From: Daedaleopsis sinensis
Lineage: Eukaryota; Basidiomycota; Agaricomycetes; Polyporales; Polyporaceae
Assembly (NCBI GenBank): GCA_033807695.1
Contig: CM066301.1
Location: 124,001-188,000, forward strand
Direction of reading: 5' to 3'
Length of the DNA: 64,000 bases
Part shown: positions 11,082 to 23,662 of the stretch, piece after piece
Numbering within the stretch: the stretch's first letter is position 1
Layout of the letters: the number at the start of each line of letters is the position of its first letter
Program-made: the position numbers and the translations under genes
The notes under the pieces: model-generated
The model's database searches: none
What the model saw: the letters and a program-made list of their open reading frames with translations, nothing else
Told to the model about the DNA's origin: nothing

Positions 11082-12846
11082 GGGTGCCATGCCATGGTTG
11101 TAGGCTTTCTTTTCGCGTTCTTGGCTGCTCTTGCTATCCGCCGAGCGCGACTATCATACAGCGCATGCACGCCTTGCCTTGGAGTACTTATGTAGTACAT
11201 ACATGTACATCCGACGCGCGATGCGTTCCGCTGACTTATCACTTGCTTTCGACTACTGCTATTAGTACAACTACTACTACTGTTAAGTACTGTACTTACA
11301 CCTCCGTCGCATGGGACTTTAGCTATTTGACTTTTACTGCGATAGCTATCAGGATTAACTTCTTCTGCGTGCTCGCGCACGCACACATCGTGCAAATTGT
11401 CGACTGACTGTTCTGCTTTGAGAGAGTTACAGTTGATGAGGTGTTCGCCGAACGGTCATGGCCTCATAGATCCCGTAAAGGCGTGTGTGTTCTGTCGTAC
11501 CGGGGGCGACGACAGGTGGTCATTCTGGCCATTCTCGAGAGGTCTGTCTGCCAGTGGGATGAGCGGTGAAAAGTTGTGATAGACGTGGACCGTCCTGAAG
11601 CGCGGAACGAGCCGCTAAACTACACGACGGGCTCAGTCCGGAGCGCGGTTGAGATCGACGAAGTCCGAGTCTCGAAACTGCCATACCCGAGGCGGCAGTG
11701 TGACTCGGGACGCAGGTCGCGCCGAGAGTTCTGTAATGGTATGCATGCTTGAGCAACGAGGTTCCACCGATGGAAGAGACGTTAACTTAATGTGCCTCAA
11801 GGCCTTGGCACGCGCGATAGATGTGAGCAGACCACGAGCAGACATGCCGGCGGGCCTGGCATGCACCTAATCGTCTCGAGATTCGAGAGCATAACGGACC
11901 ACATGGCAAGCTAGCTATAGACGAGCCGAGATCGTGCGCATGAAGACCTGTACAACATATCAACGACGCACGAATCACGAACGTTACTCACCTTCCAAGT
12001 TCACCCAACCGTGCGCGTGAGTCGTAACACTTGCGCATGCGCATGCGCACAGTCAAGCGGAACAAATACATTCCACCCGAACGTACAACAACCACTCCAG
12101 CAGAGCTAGTACTGACGTGGCCTCTAAATGTATCTACAGACGGAACGGAGCACGGAAGGGGGGGGAGGGGGGAGAGAATTCCAAACAAGATATACAGAAA
12201 CGGACTGCGCCTCGGCCCTCGGCCGCGGACGGAATAAGTAACGCGAAACAAAGGGCCGAGCCGAGTCAAGTCGAGTCGAGTCGAGGCGAGGCGAGGCGAG
12301 GCGGGGAGGGGAGGCATAGAGGGAGGACTGTTTACGTATATGCTGGATCAGAGTCAGTGGAGAAACGAGCAGAAAGGCGGAAAGAGGAAAGGGAAGGGGC
12401 AGATTTAGCGAGGATGCCCTACGACACCCCGCGTTTGGACGTTACGATATAGATAGCAACATGTTGAGGAGGGACGAGACGGGGAGAGAAACGCAGTCGT
12501 ACAGAGTCGTGAAAAACTTGGCGGAGGGTGGGTGCCTCGACGAACTGGGGTCGGTTTATTGTGGACGTCGTCGGCACCGGTCGATCCGGGAGGTAGGTAG
12601 GAGGTGCACGTCACAAGTCGTAAACGGGAACAGTCAACCGAGTCGGCGCATCAAAGCAAGCTTCAGCGTCCTGGAATCACTATCAGCACCAAAATCCCTG
12701 AGAAGAATTCGTGACGACTGCGGGCGTCGAGACGACAGTTCGAGTCGGAGTTAGCATAGAGTGTATGGTCGGGGCGAGCGGCGAGAGCGGGGTTGTGGGC
12801 GAAGAAGATATGGACGGCGGTGAGTGTGGCGTTAAGCGAGTGAGAA
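11082..12846. other. Gene-free intergenic stretch
   Basis: No gene is supported. It holds AT-richer sequence just after the membrane-protein stop (probable 3' UTR), a 23-nt sequence at 12028-12050 that also occurs at 1791-1813, and a GTCGA/GGCGA pentamer array at about 12255-12305. Confidence 0.6.
12255..12305. repeat. GTCGA/GGCGA pentanucleotide array
   Basis: Runs of AGTCG then AGGCG pentamers. It looks like a microsatellite in which one half has drifted by a single T to G change per unit. Confidence 0.75.
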
Positions 12847-15800
12847 TCAATCCCAGTCGATGGTCAGCCCGCCTGGCACAGCACCTGCGATGCCGATTCC
12901 GCGCTCTGCTTCCCGACGGAGGTACTTCATCGCACGCTTGTCGTGGCGGAGGAGCGGTTCGAGTCGCTCGAGGCATTTCCGGTTGTGGTCCTGTGAAGCG
13001 ACGCGCGCAAATGAGCAAGCTGAGCCAAGAAATACGAGAATCTGTGCGTACCTTGAGCCACTGGCGCTCCTCCTTGGAGAGCATGACTTCCTTCACCATC
13101 TTGGTCTGGATAGGTACACAGGTGAGCCGCTCAAACCCGAGCCAAATGTCACCGTTGAAGTTTCCCTTCGTCTGCAGACATACAATGTCAGCACATGCTA
13201 GTATGTACGAGACGACAGCGCTTGAACTCACAGCGATGCGTCGGACGGCGAGCGCGGACTCGATCCGCATACCCCACTTCCCTGCATTGTCTGTGGTACG
13301 GTGCATCGTGTCAGTCATCAGTCGTTCCCGCGTCCGCAATCAACGGAGGTACGCACAGAAGCCGGGCTCGTTCGTGAGCACATGCCCTGGTACAAGCGCA
13401 GTGTCCGACGAGAACGACTGTGGACCCTCGTGCACGTTCAAGAAGGAGCCAAAGCCATGTCCAGTACCGTGCTGCGGAGTCGTCAGCCAAAGTATCGCCA
13501 CAGAGACGGCTGAACGACTACGCACCATGTAGTTCAGGCCGTCCTGCCAGAGCGCCTTGCGCGCCAAGACGTCCAGCCGCATACCAGACGTGCCCTCCGG
13601 GAAGACAGCAGTGTCGATAGCGATCTGTACGCACACAGCGTGTCTCCTATCAGTACCCCGTCGGATAAGCGGAACAGAAAAGACGTACGTGGCCCTGGAG
13701 TACGCGCGTAAACGCCTCGCATTGCTCTGGCGTGGGCCGGCCGAAATGCACGGTGCGGGTGGTGTCGCAGGTGCCGTCGCGGTACTGACCTCCCGAGTCG
13801 CTGAAGATGATCCTCAGTTAGCACCGCGAAGCCAGAAGATAAGCATAGCGAACTCACTTGAGGTAAGGCGTTTCACGGTCGATCATCCGTGCCGTCGCTT
13901 TGTGAGGCACGTAGTGCGGCAGTGCTGCAACGAGGCCGGGCGATGTCAATTGTCGCGTTTCGAGGGTTGGCAACGGGAGCGCACTCACCGGCATTAGGCC
14001 CGCTCGCGGAGATGTTCTCGTACGCGAGGCCCATGTAGTGCTTGTTCTTCCGCCGGTACTCAGTCAAGCGCCATGCGGCCTCGTACTCGGTGATGTCGTA
14101 TCCTTGCTGAAGCTTCTGATCCAGCCAGGCGAGCCACCGCACATAGGCCGCACCGTCGCGGAGGTAGGCGTTCCGTAGACCCTGGATCTCGGTCTCGTTC
14201 TTGAGCGCCTTCATCTCTTCGACGTACGAGGGCAGCACCGTGTATCGGAAACTCGTCATCATGAGGCAGATGGCGTACGACGTTTGTGGAGAGATGATGA
14301 CCTGGACGGAAGACGTGAGGCGCGACAGAGTCACGATAAGCGAATAAGACTTACGTTGCCCTCGCCCCACTCTTTGCGACGGAGGAAGGTCCAGATATCG
14401 TTGTAGTCGCGCACCGTTACACCGATCGACTGGAGGTAACCCTCGACCTCTGGTGTCACCTTCGCCGACTCGATGAAGAGCGTTGCGCTGTCTAGCCCAA
14501 CGAACAGATACGAGTGGAAGACGGGGTTGAACGGGATGTCGTCGCCGCGCAGATTGAGCAGCCACGCTGTCGGCACGAGCCATTGAACACGAGGGACAGA
14601 ATGGAGGTATAAGCAAAAACGTACCAATCGAGGACAAGTTGGAAATCAGCGTCGCGACCTGCATCTGCGACGGCTTCGGCTCGGCCTTCGAATACGATGG
14701 CATAGACGGCTTCTGCGCCTTGATCCACTCTCTCAACTTCGCCAGCTTCTCGCCCGCGCGACTGCCCGTGAACTCCTGCGTCTGCACGTAGATCGGCTCC
14801 CGGCTGCGCGCAGGCTTATCACGCCAGACAAGGTCGACAAGGTTCTGCGGGGGGTAGTGCAGCTTCGCATTCTTCGGTTTGAGCTCATTGTTGAGCGCGG
14901 TCGCCTTCTCGTACGAGATCAGACGCGCATCGATTCCGATCTTGGCGTCCTTCGCACGAGCGAGCAGCCAGTCCGTCCAGTCCTTGGGTTCCCCTGGGGC
15001 TCCGGCGCGGACCACGTTCCAGTTGGCGACGTCGACCTGCTCGTCGGCCTGTAGCCAGTATCGGGAATCGGTGATGAGATAGGCAGTCGACTTCGACACG
15101 ATCGCTTGGCCGGCCGAGCCGGTGAACCTACGAGGACGTTAATGCACCGCAGACATGAAGGCAAAAATACGGACGTACCCAGAGATCCATTCCCGACGCT
15201 TGTCGTGGGGCGCGATGTACTCTGATCCATGAGAATCTTCACTCGGGATAACGCTAGACGCGGATGAGAAACGGCGGGGAAGTGTGAGACGTGGGAGAGA
15301 CTCACTAGTAGTCCAGGCTGTTCGTGCGCATGAGATCGCGGATGGCGTCGAGCCTGCTCCCCGTGTCTGGCCTGGTGACTGTGAGGTCCTCGTCGCGTAC
15401 CTTGCGCTCGAGGGCGGAGCCGACGAGGGTGCTTGATGACTCGGACGGGTAGAGCGTCGGACGGGCGCCATGGCTGCGACCGCTGCCGTGCGTAGTGTTC
15501 GACTTGTACGTATCTGAACGCTTCGGCCCAGGACCAGGGGGAGGGAGGACATAGTGCATGGAACCGCCGTTGGTCGTGACGGACTGTGAACGGTGAAGGG
15601 ATCCGCCCTGATTGTAGTCGACCTGGCTGGTCGAGTGCGAAGAGCGAGAGTGCTTCGAGTGGGAAGTAGCACGAGAACGGGTCTCTGCACCCGGCGAGTT
15701 GTACACAGGGGGAGGTGTGGAGTTGTACGACTCGTACATGTCCTTCTCGTTCATCGCGGGGCTCTTGTCTTTCTTCCCAAGGCCCCAGCCATATCCCCAT

Positions 15801-16135
15801 TTCTTCGAGCCCGACTTGGGGGTGGTAGACGTACCAGTGATGGTATTTGACCGTTTGAGAGTGGGCTTGCGACCAGGGGTGACATCGCGGGCGACCTCTG
15901 AGTACTCGGGGACGGCGAAGGACTCTGTCTCGGACGAGAACGTGAGTTTCTCGGCCCGCGAGGTGAGGGTGGCAGTGGGCGAATAGGAGCCGCTGCCCAA
16001 GCGATCGATGCTGGATCGCCGTGAGCTGTAGTCTTCTGTCGCGGAGTGTTCGGAGTAGGTGAGCCTGCGGCGAGATTTGCTGCCGCCGAAGAAAGGAAGA
16101 CAAAGGGGGGGCGGGGGAGGCGGTGGAGGAGGCAT
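12847..16135 (-). CDS. Xaa-Pro aminopeptidase P (M24B) with about 250-residue N-terminal extension
   Basis: Cytosolic metallopeptidase expected to remove N-terminal residues before proline. Twelve exons read in phase from ATG 16135: 16135-15306, 15253-15179, 15127-14625, 14566-14355, 14301-13989, 13924-13858, 13800-13689, 13624-13526, 13471-13357, 13290-13232, 13171-13052, 12990-12847 (882 aa). The creatinase-like N-domain begins near residue 250 ([19 protein letters not shown], then [17 protein letters not shown]). The pita-bread domain shows all M24B signatures: DSGGQY and the Asp 11 residues on, HGTGHG (738-743), NEPGFY (E772) and MRIES (E786), so it should be active. Fungal enzymes are usually 600-670 aa. 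Residues 1-250 are polyproline then Ser-rich and disordered, with no targeting signal I recognise. An upstream GTG at 16207 is in frame but ATG is preferred. Confidence 0.93.
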
Positions 16136-18818
16136 GGGTGTCGCTGGAGGAAATCCGATGAGATCCGGGGACGAGAGAGAGGGAGTAAGTAGGAGGCTGC
16201 TGCACACGAGGCGTTGAAAGCAGCGACGGCGGACTCAGGGGGAGCTGAGCGTGCTGAGCAAAGCGTACGAGAATCCGGGAGCCGTCAACGAAGGCCTCGG
16301 CAAACCCCGACGCCTTGCACACCTGCCCTAAACACGCGCGCTTGTTCGTTATGGGCGTCCGTCGCTCCGACTGTGCCGTCGTCTGCCGTCGTCGTTCACG
16401 GTCCTTACTTGTCTTCGCTCTCTGGATCTAAGCTGGACTAATGTGCAGTCTTCGCCTATAGCACATTCCATTAATATTCATCTCGCAAGACTGCGTGTTG
16501 TCTGTCGCGGAATGAACTCACAGTTCCCCGACGATGATCATCTCGATGAAGCCTCCTCGGTCTCCGCTCCGACCTCAGCGCGGGATCTGACCCCAGACTC
16601 CAGAATCCGGATACCGAAGCCCACCGTGGGGCCTTGGGCCTCCCACCTGACTCCGACTTCATCCGGGAGTCGCTCGAGAGCCATGGGTGCAGGGAGCTAC
16701 GAGACGAAATGAATCAGTATACGGTGCGTTGCCAGGCCTTTCTCCTCCCTGGTCATCGACCGTGCGTCAGTGGCTCCGTCGCGTCGCGATCATTCGTGGC
16801 CAGCGATGGTGTATGACGAGTCGCCGCAAGCCGCAGCTGGCGTCGTGATAACCTGGAGCCGCGCCCACGCGGCAAACCAGGCACCTGCTTCCAATGCCAA
16901 CCGCCAACTACAAACACCGAGCCTCGATTCCGGCCATGAGGGAAATGGACGGCGGACTTGCGGTATGTACCTTCTCTTCGTTCCCATATACTGGCTATCC
17001 GTGTCTACGCCGCAGGGATTGTCTGCTCGGCGGTGCGATTGCTCGGCTCTCGCACCGCAGAACAGCGATCACAGGACATCGACAGCTGGCGAGATATGAG
17101 CAGCGCAGCGACCAGGTGAGGAGACGGGAGAGGCATGCGTACCAGTCATGCAGGGCCAGTCTATGCTCCGCGATCAGCAGGACGTCGTTCCCGAGCTGGA
17201 GCAGCGACGCTCCAACGGTACACCCCTTGCCCAAGCGTCGTATGCTTTGCGAGGTCTGGCGACGGAGCAGAACTCAGGGCGTCGTGTACGAGTGCAGAAA
17301 TCCTTTAATGAAACCATGGGATGCTTGCGACAAAGTTCGTCCCATGACGTCACTTCATATCGGTCGAACGTCCGAGAGGCGTGTCGTTGAGGCCTGAGGA
17401 GAAGAATCGCGTTCTGACGAATATTAAAACACACCGATTCCATTCCTCGAGGAGGAGAAACGGAGATGCGCGGGTGGACGACCCGAACGGTCAAGCGCTG
17501 GACGACTTCGTAGACCGGAGGTGAGTACTCTAATTGTATCCGCGACAATGCGGGGTTGTACGCACCGGTGAGCAGATTCAGTCGTCTCGCCGCCTGTGTT
17601 CTGAGCTGCGGATTTGGGTGCGGACGTCGAAGGTCCCTGGACAGGCGGACTGTCGACGCGCATATAGCGACCATGTATAATCACTGACCTCGGCCCGTAA
17701 CTGCATCACCGGGTCCAGCGGATGTTCGTACGCATGGACTGTTGGCTTCTAACGCGCTTATAGTGACCGTGAATCTCTTACTCACAGACAGTTCCCAATG
17801 AACGTCCGTCCGCAGCGGTTCTGAGACTGAGGATGGGCGATGGGCGTGTCAGGATTGAATATTGGTGGTCCGTCGAGGGCACGAGATGATGGTGGTTGAG
17901 AGGGGGGAGGACGAGCAGCTTCCCGAGTCTAACCACCGTGGAGCAACCTTCACAGTGACACCCCGACAATCCGCGAGGCGTGACTCGCGACGCGTTGGAT
18001 CAGGTGACTGTGAATGCATCGTGAATTCCTCCTACTACCGCTTGTCACTCACCCGGGCCTCACTTTGTCAGGATTTCGACGGTTCAGGCTTCGCTGGAGG
18101 GTATGTACCTTATCGACTTGCGTTTTTCGTGAAAAGGCGCTGATGTATGGGTGAAATGCATGCTCTAAGACCGGCTTCGATATCCCACACAACCCATCCC
18201 TCCGACCGCTGCAGATAACTGGGTACGCGATCTGGAGTTCGGAGTCGGAGCAGTACCCTGAGGCGTACTGCTAGTTCGGACACGGTATGTATTCGCGTCA
18301 GCGCTGACATTTGGTTCGATTACAGATCGAAGAGCGCTGCACGGCGTAGCGCGACGTCATCTGATCTTCAACGCCAAGTTGTGGGATAAACACTTCGAAC
18401 TTGTGCATGCACAGGTGCACTGCGGTACCACATGCAGAGCTTAATGGAATTCCGACAAGTTCGATGGCCCTGCGCTTCCGCCCGAGGACTACGCTTGCAA
18501 GGTCGAGGAAGGCTGGCGGAGTCCTCGCTCACCGCTTCACTTCCAATCTCATCTACGCGTCAAGCAGCATGCATGGTATACAAGCCCTTCATTGGCGCGC
18601 ATTGTACGCGGCCGTAGACATCGCGTACTATCACCAGACATTGCCGTTCGCCGTGTGTCGAGTAAGTGAATATATGTCTCTCTCATGCCCTCGACTAAAG
18701 CTGTGCAGGTAGTAGTCGTTCCCTGGTCGTTCCCTTCAAATCCATACCGTCTACCCATACCGGTCCATTGTCGCATTGTGATGCTCCTCGCCCGCTGTTC
18801 CCCCCCATCTGTCAATCA
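16136..18818. other. Intergenic stretch with a possible decayed coding segment
   Basis: Holds the likely promoter of the aminopeptidase at its left end and one coding-like remnant (16511-16725, listed separately). From 16.8 to 18.8 kb I see only short open frames on both strands with no consistent third-position bias and no recognisable product. Confidence 0.5.
16511..16725 (+). pseudogene. Unidentified coding-like remnant, frame-shifted
   Basis: ATG 16511 begins an acidic, Ser/Pro-rich peptide (NSQFPDDDHLDEASSVS, then DSRIRIPKP) with good G/C at third positions. After RIPKP the same protein appears to continue in another frame (GLGLPPDSDFIRESLESHG, then CRELRDEMNQYT), followed by a possible GTGCGT donor. 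A small indel near 16630 would restore continuity, so this looks like the first exon of a broken gene. I do not recognise the family, and no downstream exon can be followed. Confidence 0.3.
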
Positions 18819-21534
18819 TTATTCACGGCCATCGCACTGAGTGCGCGAATCCGCCAGCCCGACCCCGTCCATCTCGTACGCACACACCGTGCCATCCGCC
18901 GCTCCCGACGCAAGAGTCCTCCCGTCGCCCGAGAAAACGACGTGCGTCACGCTCGCCGGGTGTCCCGTGAGGGTGCGCACGCACACGCCGTCACTGACCC
19001 GCCACAGGCGCACCGTCGTATCCGCAGACGCAGTAGCGATGTGGGTCTCATCTGGGGTGAATGAGAGGGCGTTGATCGCGCCGGCGTGGCCGCCGAGAAG
19101 CAGGCGCGATTGTGGCCGAGTGCCCAAGCCGCCACTGCCAGTGTGGCAATCGTGCAGGCCGACCACTCTCACAGCGTGCTCCGAGTCGGCCGAGCCGGGA
19201 CTGTGCGGACGGGGGTGATTCGGATTGACGCAGGTAGTATCGTCCGCAGCCGGTCTTCGAACTTGGCAGGCCCATGCAAGTCTGGTACCGCTGGGGGAGA
19301 ACACGATGACAGTGGCGGGAGATTGTAGGTGCTTCGAGACGCCGCCGAGTCTGTACGGTCGGAAAAGGGGGAAGCCCGTAACCACATCCCAGGACCACAG
19401 TTTGCCTTTGTCAGACATCCCAACAAGCGTCGTGCTCTGAGGGCAGAACGACGCAGCCAGGATGCTCTCAGCTACGGAGGCATCGTCGCGCATGATCCCG
19501 GGAAGAGGAAGAGTGAAGCGGGAGTGGAGGTTCGGGATCCCTCCTGTAAGGTCCCAGATAATCATTGTCCCGGAGATGTGCCAGTCTGCGAGCCAATGGT
19601 GATTGGCAGATACGACATATGACCCTTTGCGAAGTGGGAATGGTCCCGGGACTGTACTCGCTTGGTCCGAGGGACCGACGCTAGTTGTCCACAGTGTCTC
19701 CTTTGCCTGTATGTCTATCGCAGACATAGTACCGGTATCTGACAAAATTACCGCTCTGGAATGGGTGTAAAAGGCGTGTGAGATGACTTTCGGCATGCTG
19801 TTTAGTGGTATAAATCGTTGGAAGCGTATGCTGCTCATTCCCCCGTCGACGTAAAGCTCGTGTAGCCCAAGGGTTGTTCGCAGGCGAGCCGTGTCCATCA
19901 AAGGGAGCCCAAATGTGCTGGCGCCATCTTCAACATACTTCGTACATCGCACGGGGAGAGAGTAGTATCGACTATCTAATGTCGAGAATAGCGGTGAACT
20001 CGAGCAGGTGTCCACATCCACGTAGCAGACGCTATCATGGCCGCAGTCTCTCCTCCAGAACGAGGTGCTACCGCTTCCGCGGGTTGAAATCCACTCGCCC
20101 ATGGAAGAGATGCAAAGGGAAATGACTGCGTCCATGTAAGGTTGACGGTAGATACAAGGGGACGGATCTAGAACAAAAAATAAGTTTGTAAGCAAACTGC
20201 AACAGCCGCGTCATAGCTGTTTCCAATGAAGACGCACCGACTTGGGACTCGACAGAGACCAGGGACTGTGCGGAAGACAAAGGCAAGCTGCGGTATAGAC
20301 TCTGTGTCCACCGCTCATGGAAGCTGCTCGCAGCTTGCGGCCACCGCACTGTCACCCCCTCAAAGCTTGCTGGATGCGACGACTTCGTGCTACGGATCAA
20401 CGAGTCTAGGTGCTGCCAGTTGAGAGCATGGTGTCCAATGTATATTGATACATAAACGAGACGGTGAGCGGAGAAGTCGATCTTGATACGCGTGAGCGTC
20501 GGAGGTATGTTGTGCTCCAGGAAATTGGCAACATAGCTTAGCACATGAGCTGATTGGAAGGGCGGGGAAATCTCTGGGGCTCGGATGCTGATTGAGCACA
20601 ACGATGTGAGCTGTGTGAGCGTCGTCAATGACGGTGTGACTGTCAACGACAAGTCAACGATGTCAGTGCATGTTGACCGAGTAGCTGGATTTGTAACTAA
20701 CTCACAGTTCCAGTTCTCGGTCCGACATAAAACAAACTATTCAAACTCGACTGTACGAAGATACGGAGAGAGTCTGTTCATCAATACCGTCGCAATTTGA
20801 GGTGCCACTCTGACCAGCTATTGACCAGATCACATCATCAGAGAAGGTTAGTGACTTTAAACACTTCCTTGAATTACCTTGATGTGTGATATGTTGACCC
20901 GGCGCACTGCGAGCCGATCGTGTGTAAGTATATGAGATCCTAGTCGTGACCGAGCTCGGACGTCCTGAAGTGAGAGGTAGCGGAGCTCCGGAATAGCAAT
21001 GAGGAGCCTTGCGAGCTCGGTTACGTTCCGAAATTCAACCCCAGTGAGTGTGATTTGATGGAGAGAAGTGTATCTTCGCATCGAAGCGCAGATGGGAAGG
21101 TTCAGCTGGATAGGAATGGACATAAGAAAGTAACAATCGCACAGGAATGACCAGGCTTGTATGTTCGGGAGATGGGGGAGAATATTTGCAAGCAGAGTGT
21201 TCAGCATGGACAACCCTCGGGACCAAAACGCGGCATCAGTTCCAGACACCTCTCGTGCTCCTAGTCGGGCGGGTGGTCCGTCAAGGTGTTGGTGCTGCTT
21301 CCAGTTGAACGCTACGGTCACCGTTCTCACCAAGCCTCTCCTAGCCGATACTGAGTCAAGTACCCAATGGATTATCCTGAGCTGCTCCGGGCTCGACACG
21401 CGCACCTCTCTGTATAGGAGGGCACGACTGCGGGGCAACCATCCTTGACGTCGACAAGTGAGTGCACACGCACGGAGGGTTAGGTAGTCGTCACAGAGGA
21501 GATCAATGGTATGTTCAGCAACCTCTAGAGGCAC
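18819..21534 (-). pseudogene. F-box/LRR-like/WD40 protein copy 1 (FbxWD1), nearly intact
   Basis: Four exons line up with the intact copy at 29136-31707: about 21534-20878 (F-box then helical repeats), 20817-20706, 20639-20238, 20167-18819 (WD40), with matching intron phases (0,1,1). The F-box reads PLEVAEHTIDLLCDDYLTL; the C-terminal half ends in two canonical WD repeats (HIATASADTTVRLW). An SCF substrate-adaptor role would follow from the F-box. Two lesions are visible: there is no ATG at the expected start (the codon before PLEVAEH is GTG; the intact copy has ATG about 3 codons upstream), and exon 2 contains an in-frame TAG at 20739-20737. Everything else stays open. It is either a young pseudogene, a gene using other splice sites, or a sequence error. 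It sits 765 bp downstream of a reductase gene on the same strand. Confidence 0.8.
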
Positions 21535-21591
21535 CTTGGGTGGTATATAAGTTCAGTCCAGGGATCTGGGCCGAGATCCCGGAAACCAGGA

Positions 21592-21936
21592 TTGCGTACT
21601 AGGGGGCGAGCGCGGGACGATCACCCCCATTACTCCATCTATGCGTACGGGTGCTCTGCGACAGTGTACCGTGTCATCCGTGAGTGTGAGCATCCGCTCT
21701 ACCGCAAGATACTCCGCGCTGGCCAACCTCTCGGCGACCACCCGCACCAGGACGAGTGGTCGCTCGCGATGGCTCGCAACCAGAAGCCGTTCTTCGCCGC
21801 TGGGCATGCGAGCTGGCACTGGCTCGACAGCTCGTGCGGGCTGAGTCCCGACGAGGACGAGTGTGAGGCCTTGTGGAAAACCTCAGGAGGAAGCCGTTCA
21901 AATTTCAGACGGTGCTGTGCGCGTGGGCAGATATGA
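21592..21936 (+). CDS. Unidentified small coding-like frame
   Basis: An open frame over 21592-21936 has strong G/C preference at third positions and a balanced composition (segments TVYRVIRECEHPLYRKILRA and ASWHWLDSSCGLSPDEDECE), unlike the shadow frames around it. No ATG is convincing at the left end, so it may be an internal exon or a fragment. It lies in the 765-bp gap between FbxWD1 and the reductase, on the opposite strand. I do not recognise a family. Confidence 0.3.
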   Translation: MRTRGRARDDHPHYSIYAYGCSATVYRVIRECEHPLYRKILRAGQPLGDHPHQDEWSLAMARNQKPFFAAGHASWHWLDSSCGLSPDEDECEALWKTSGGSRSNFRRCCARGQI

Positions 21937-22298
21937 TGGCTCGAACGATTAGAACGACGGCGACTCGGAGATGGAAGAACATGATGGTGGTGATGTGGTG
22001 GTGGACTCAATGCAGTCTTATCCGGTGGTCGCTGCCTAACTCGTAGAAAATGAATGTCCAATTAGCGATCAATGATAAATGTACGTGACTTGTGCTCCGC
22101 CCCGCATTGAAGCATCAACTTTCTAGTAACCATGCATCGTACATTTCTGCACTATCATAGCGTACACCATGACCTACCGTGGGACGACACACCTGTTTCT
22201 TTGCATCCACGAACCCCGCTCGTACGAAGAACTCCCGTAGCGGCAGCTGGTCTATCATAGTATTACAGCGGTATCCTGAGACGCGCTCTTGTTCTCCA

Positions 22299-23662
22299 TC
22301 AAGAACGAGGTGAAATCCTCTCCTGGGGGTGCACAATCAGCTTGACTCCGCTGACCTTGTTGTCTTTCATGCGCGCACACCCCTCCAGCACGCCCATCAA
22401 TCCTCCAGGGAGGACCTCGACCCTGTTCGGCTAAATCGCGCACCAATACATGAGCTCCCGAGTCAGACATCCTACACGACTTCAGACGACGGCGAGCAGT
22501 GCGACTCACCACCAGAACCCCGGTAGCCAGCCACTCCGTCAGGCGCCTGTACAGTTCTTCGCCGACGGCCTTGTTCGACGGAACCACGAGGCTGCCGAAC
22601 ACCCGCGCGATCTTCTTCGGGGCTAGCCCCGCAGCGCTGTCGCGCTCGACCTTCGCCTGGAGCGTTGTGTTGTCCCACGGGTCCGTCAGGACGAGCGAGC
22701 CCCCCGGGGCGAGCACGTCGTAGCCGAGGTTCTTCGTGGTCGCGTCCGCGATCGCGTCGTACACGTACAGAAGGGGCTTTCCGGCGGTGAGCTTGAAGAT
22801 CTCGGCTTTCACTGCGTCCTCTGCGAGCGAGCGGTCGAGGATGTGCGTCGCGCCGAGAGACTTGAGGTAGTCCGTGTGCTTCATAGACGACGTGGTGATG
22901 ATCGGCGAGAACCGCTGGAGCTTCGCCATCTGGATGGCTACATCACGAGTGTCAGTCAAGCTGATCGCGAGGGGTAAGAGGAGGAGCTAGAAGGACTGAC
23001 CGAACTGTCCGACCGATGAAGAGCCTCCGATGATGAAGGCGGGCTGGCCTGCGAACTTGGACAGCCCGCCATCTTCCCAAGGCGCAGGGAAGTCGACGGA
23101 TTGCGCCTCGGGGTGATGGCTCCAGATACCGGCCACCACAGTCGATATACCGACTGAAATCGTGGCAGCTTCGTCGAAGGAGACGTTATCTGGGATCTGT
23201 GGCCGAGCGAGAAAATAGAAGACGAGTTTACACCGTCCCGGACAGATCTCAACGTACCTTTGCAACGTTATCAGCCGCAGCGACGGTGTACTGCATGAAC
23301 CCTGCGTTCATCGGGCCCACACCTGCCGGGAAAAACCTGCGCAACACGCCGTCTATAAGCTCTGGATGTACGACGGCACGCCGGTGCTGCACGTACACCT
23401 TGTCGCCTTTCTCAACGTTCGTGACCTCTGATCCTACCTCCTCGACGACCCCGGCGGCGTCGAGTCCTCCAACCCACGGATAGTTCGTGATGAAGGGCGG
23501 AGCGTACTCCTGGATCTTCCAGTCGGCTGGGTTCATCGCAGCGGCGATGACCTTGACGAGAACCTCCTTCGCGTCCGGCTTTGGTACAGGGAAGTCTGTA
23601 ACAAGCTTCCAGGGCTGCTTGGGCTGGGGGACAACAAGAGCGTTCTGCGTCGTGAGAAGCAT
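22299..23662 (-). CDS. MDR-superfamily zinc-independent dehydrogenase / trans-enoyl-reductase-like, copy 1
   Basis: Five exons in phase from ATG 23662: 23662-23397, 23336-23258, 23196-23001, 22937-22510, 22430-22299 (366 aa). It has a GroES-like N-domain (VLVKVIAAAMNPADWKI, GGLDAAGVVEEVG) and a Rossmann domain with nucleotide-binding turn IIGGSSSVGQF, then ATHILDRS and LAPGGSLVLTDP. The Cys/His zinc ligands of alcohol dehydrogenases are absent, as in the quinone-oxidoreductase and ToxD/LovC-like enoyl-reductase branch, so an NADPH-dependent reduction of an unsaturated small molecule is likely; substrate unknown. No polyketide synthase is in the window. A TATA box lies about 80 nt upstream. 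It has a paralogue at 35314-36632 with identical sizes for exons 1-4. Directly downstream on the same strand is FbxWD1. Confidence 0.92.

Noticed and set aside
9395..11407. 670-codon plus-strand frame spanning the membrane-protein gene
   Set aside because: It runs through recognised introns and is Arg/Ser/Pro-rich; the beta module and transmembrane helix are in other frames joined by GTGCGT/CAG introns.
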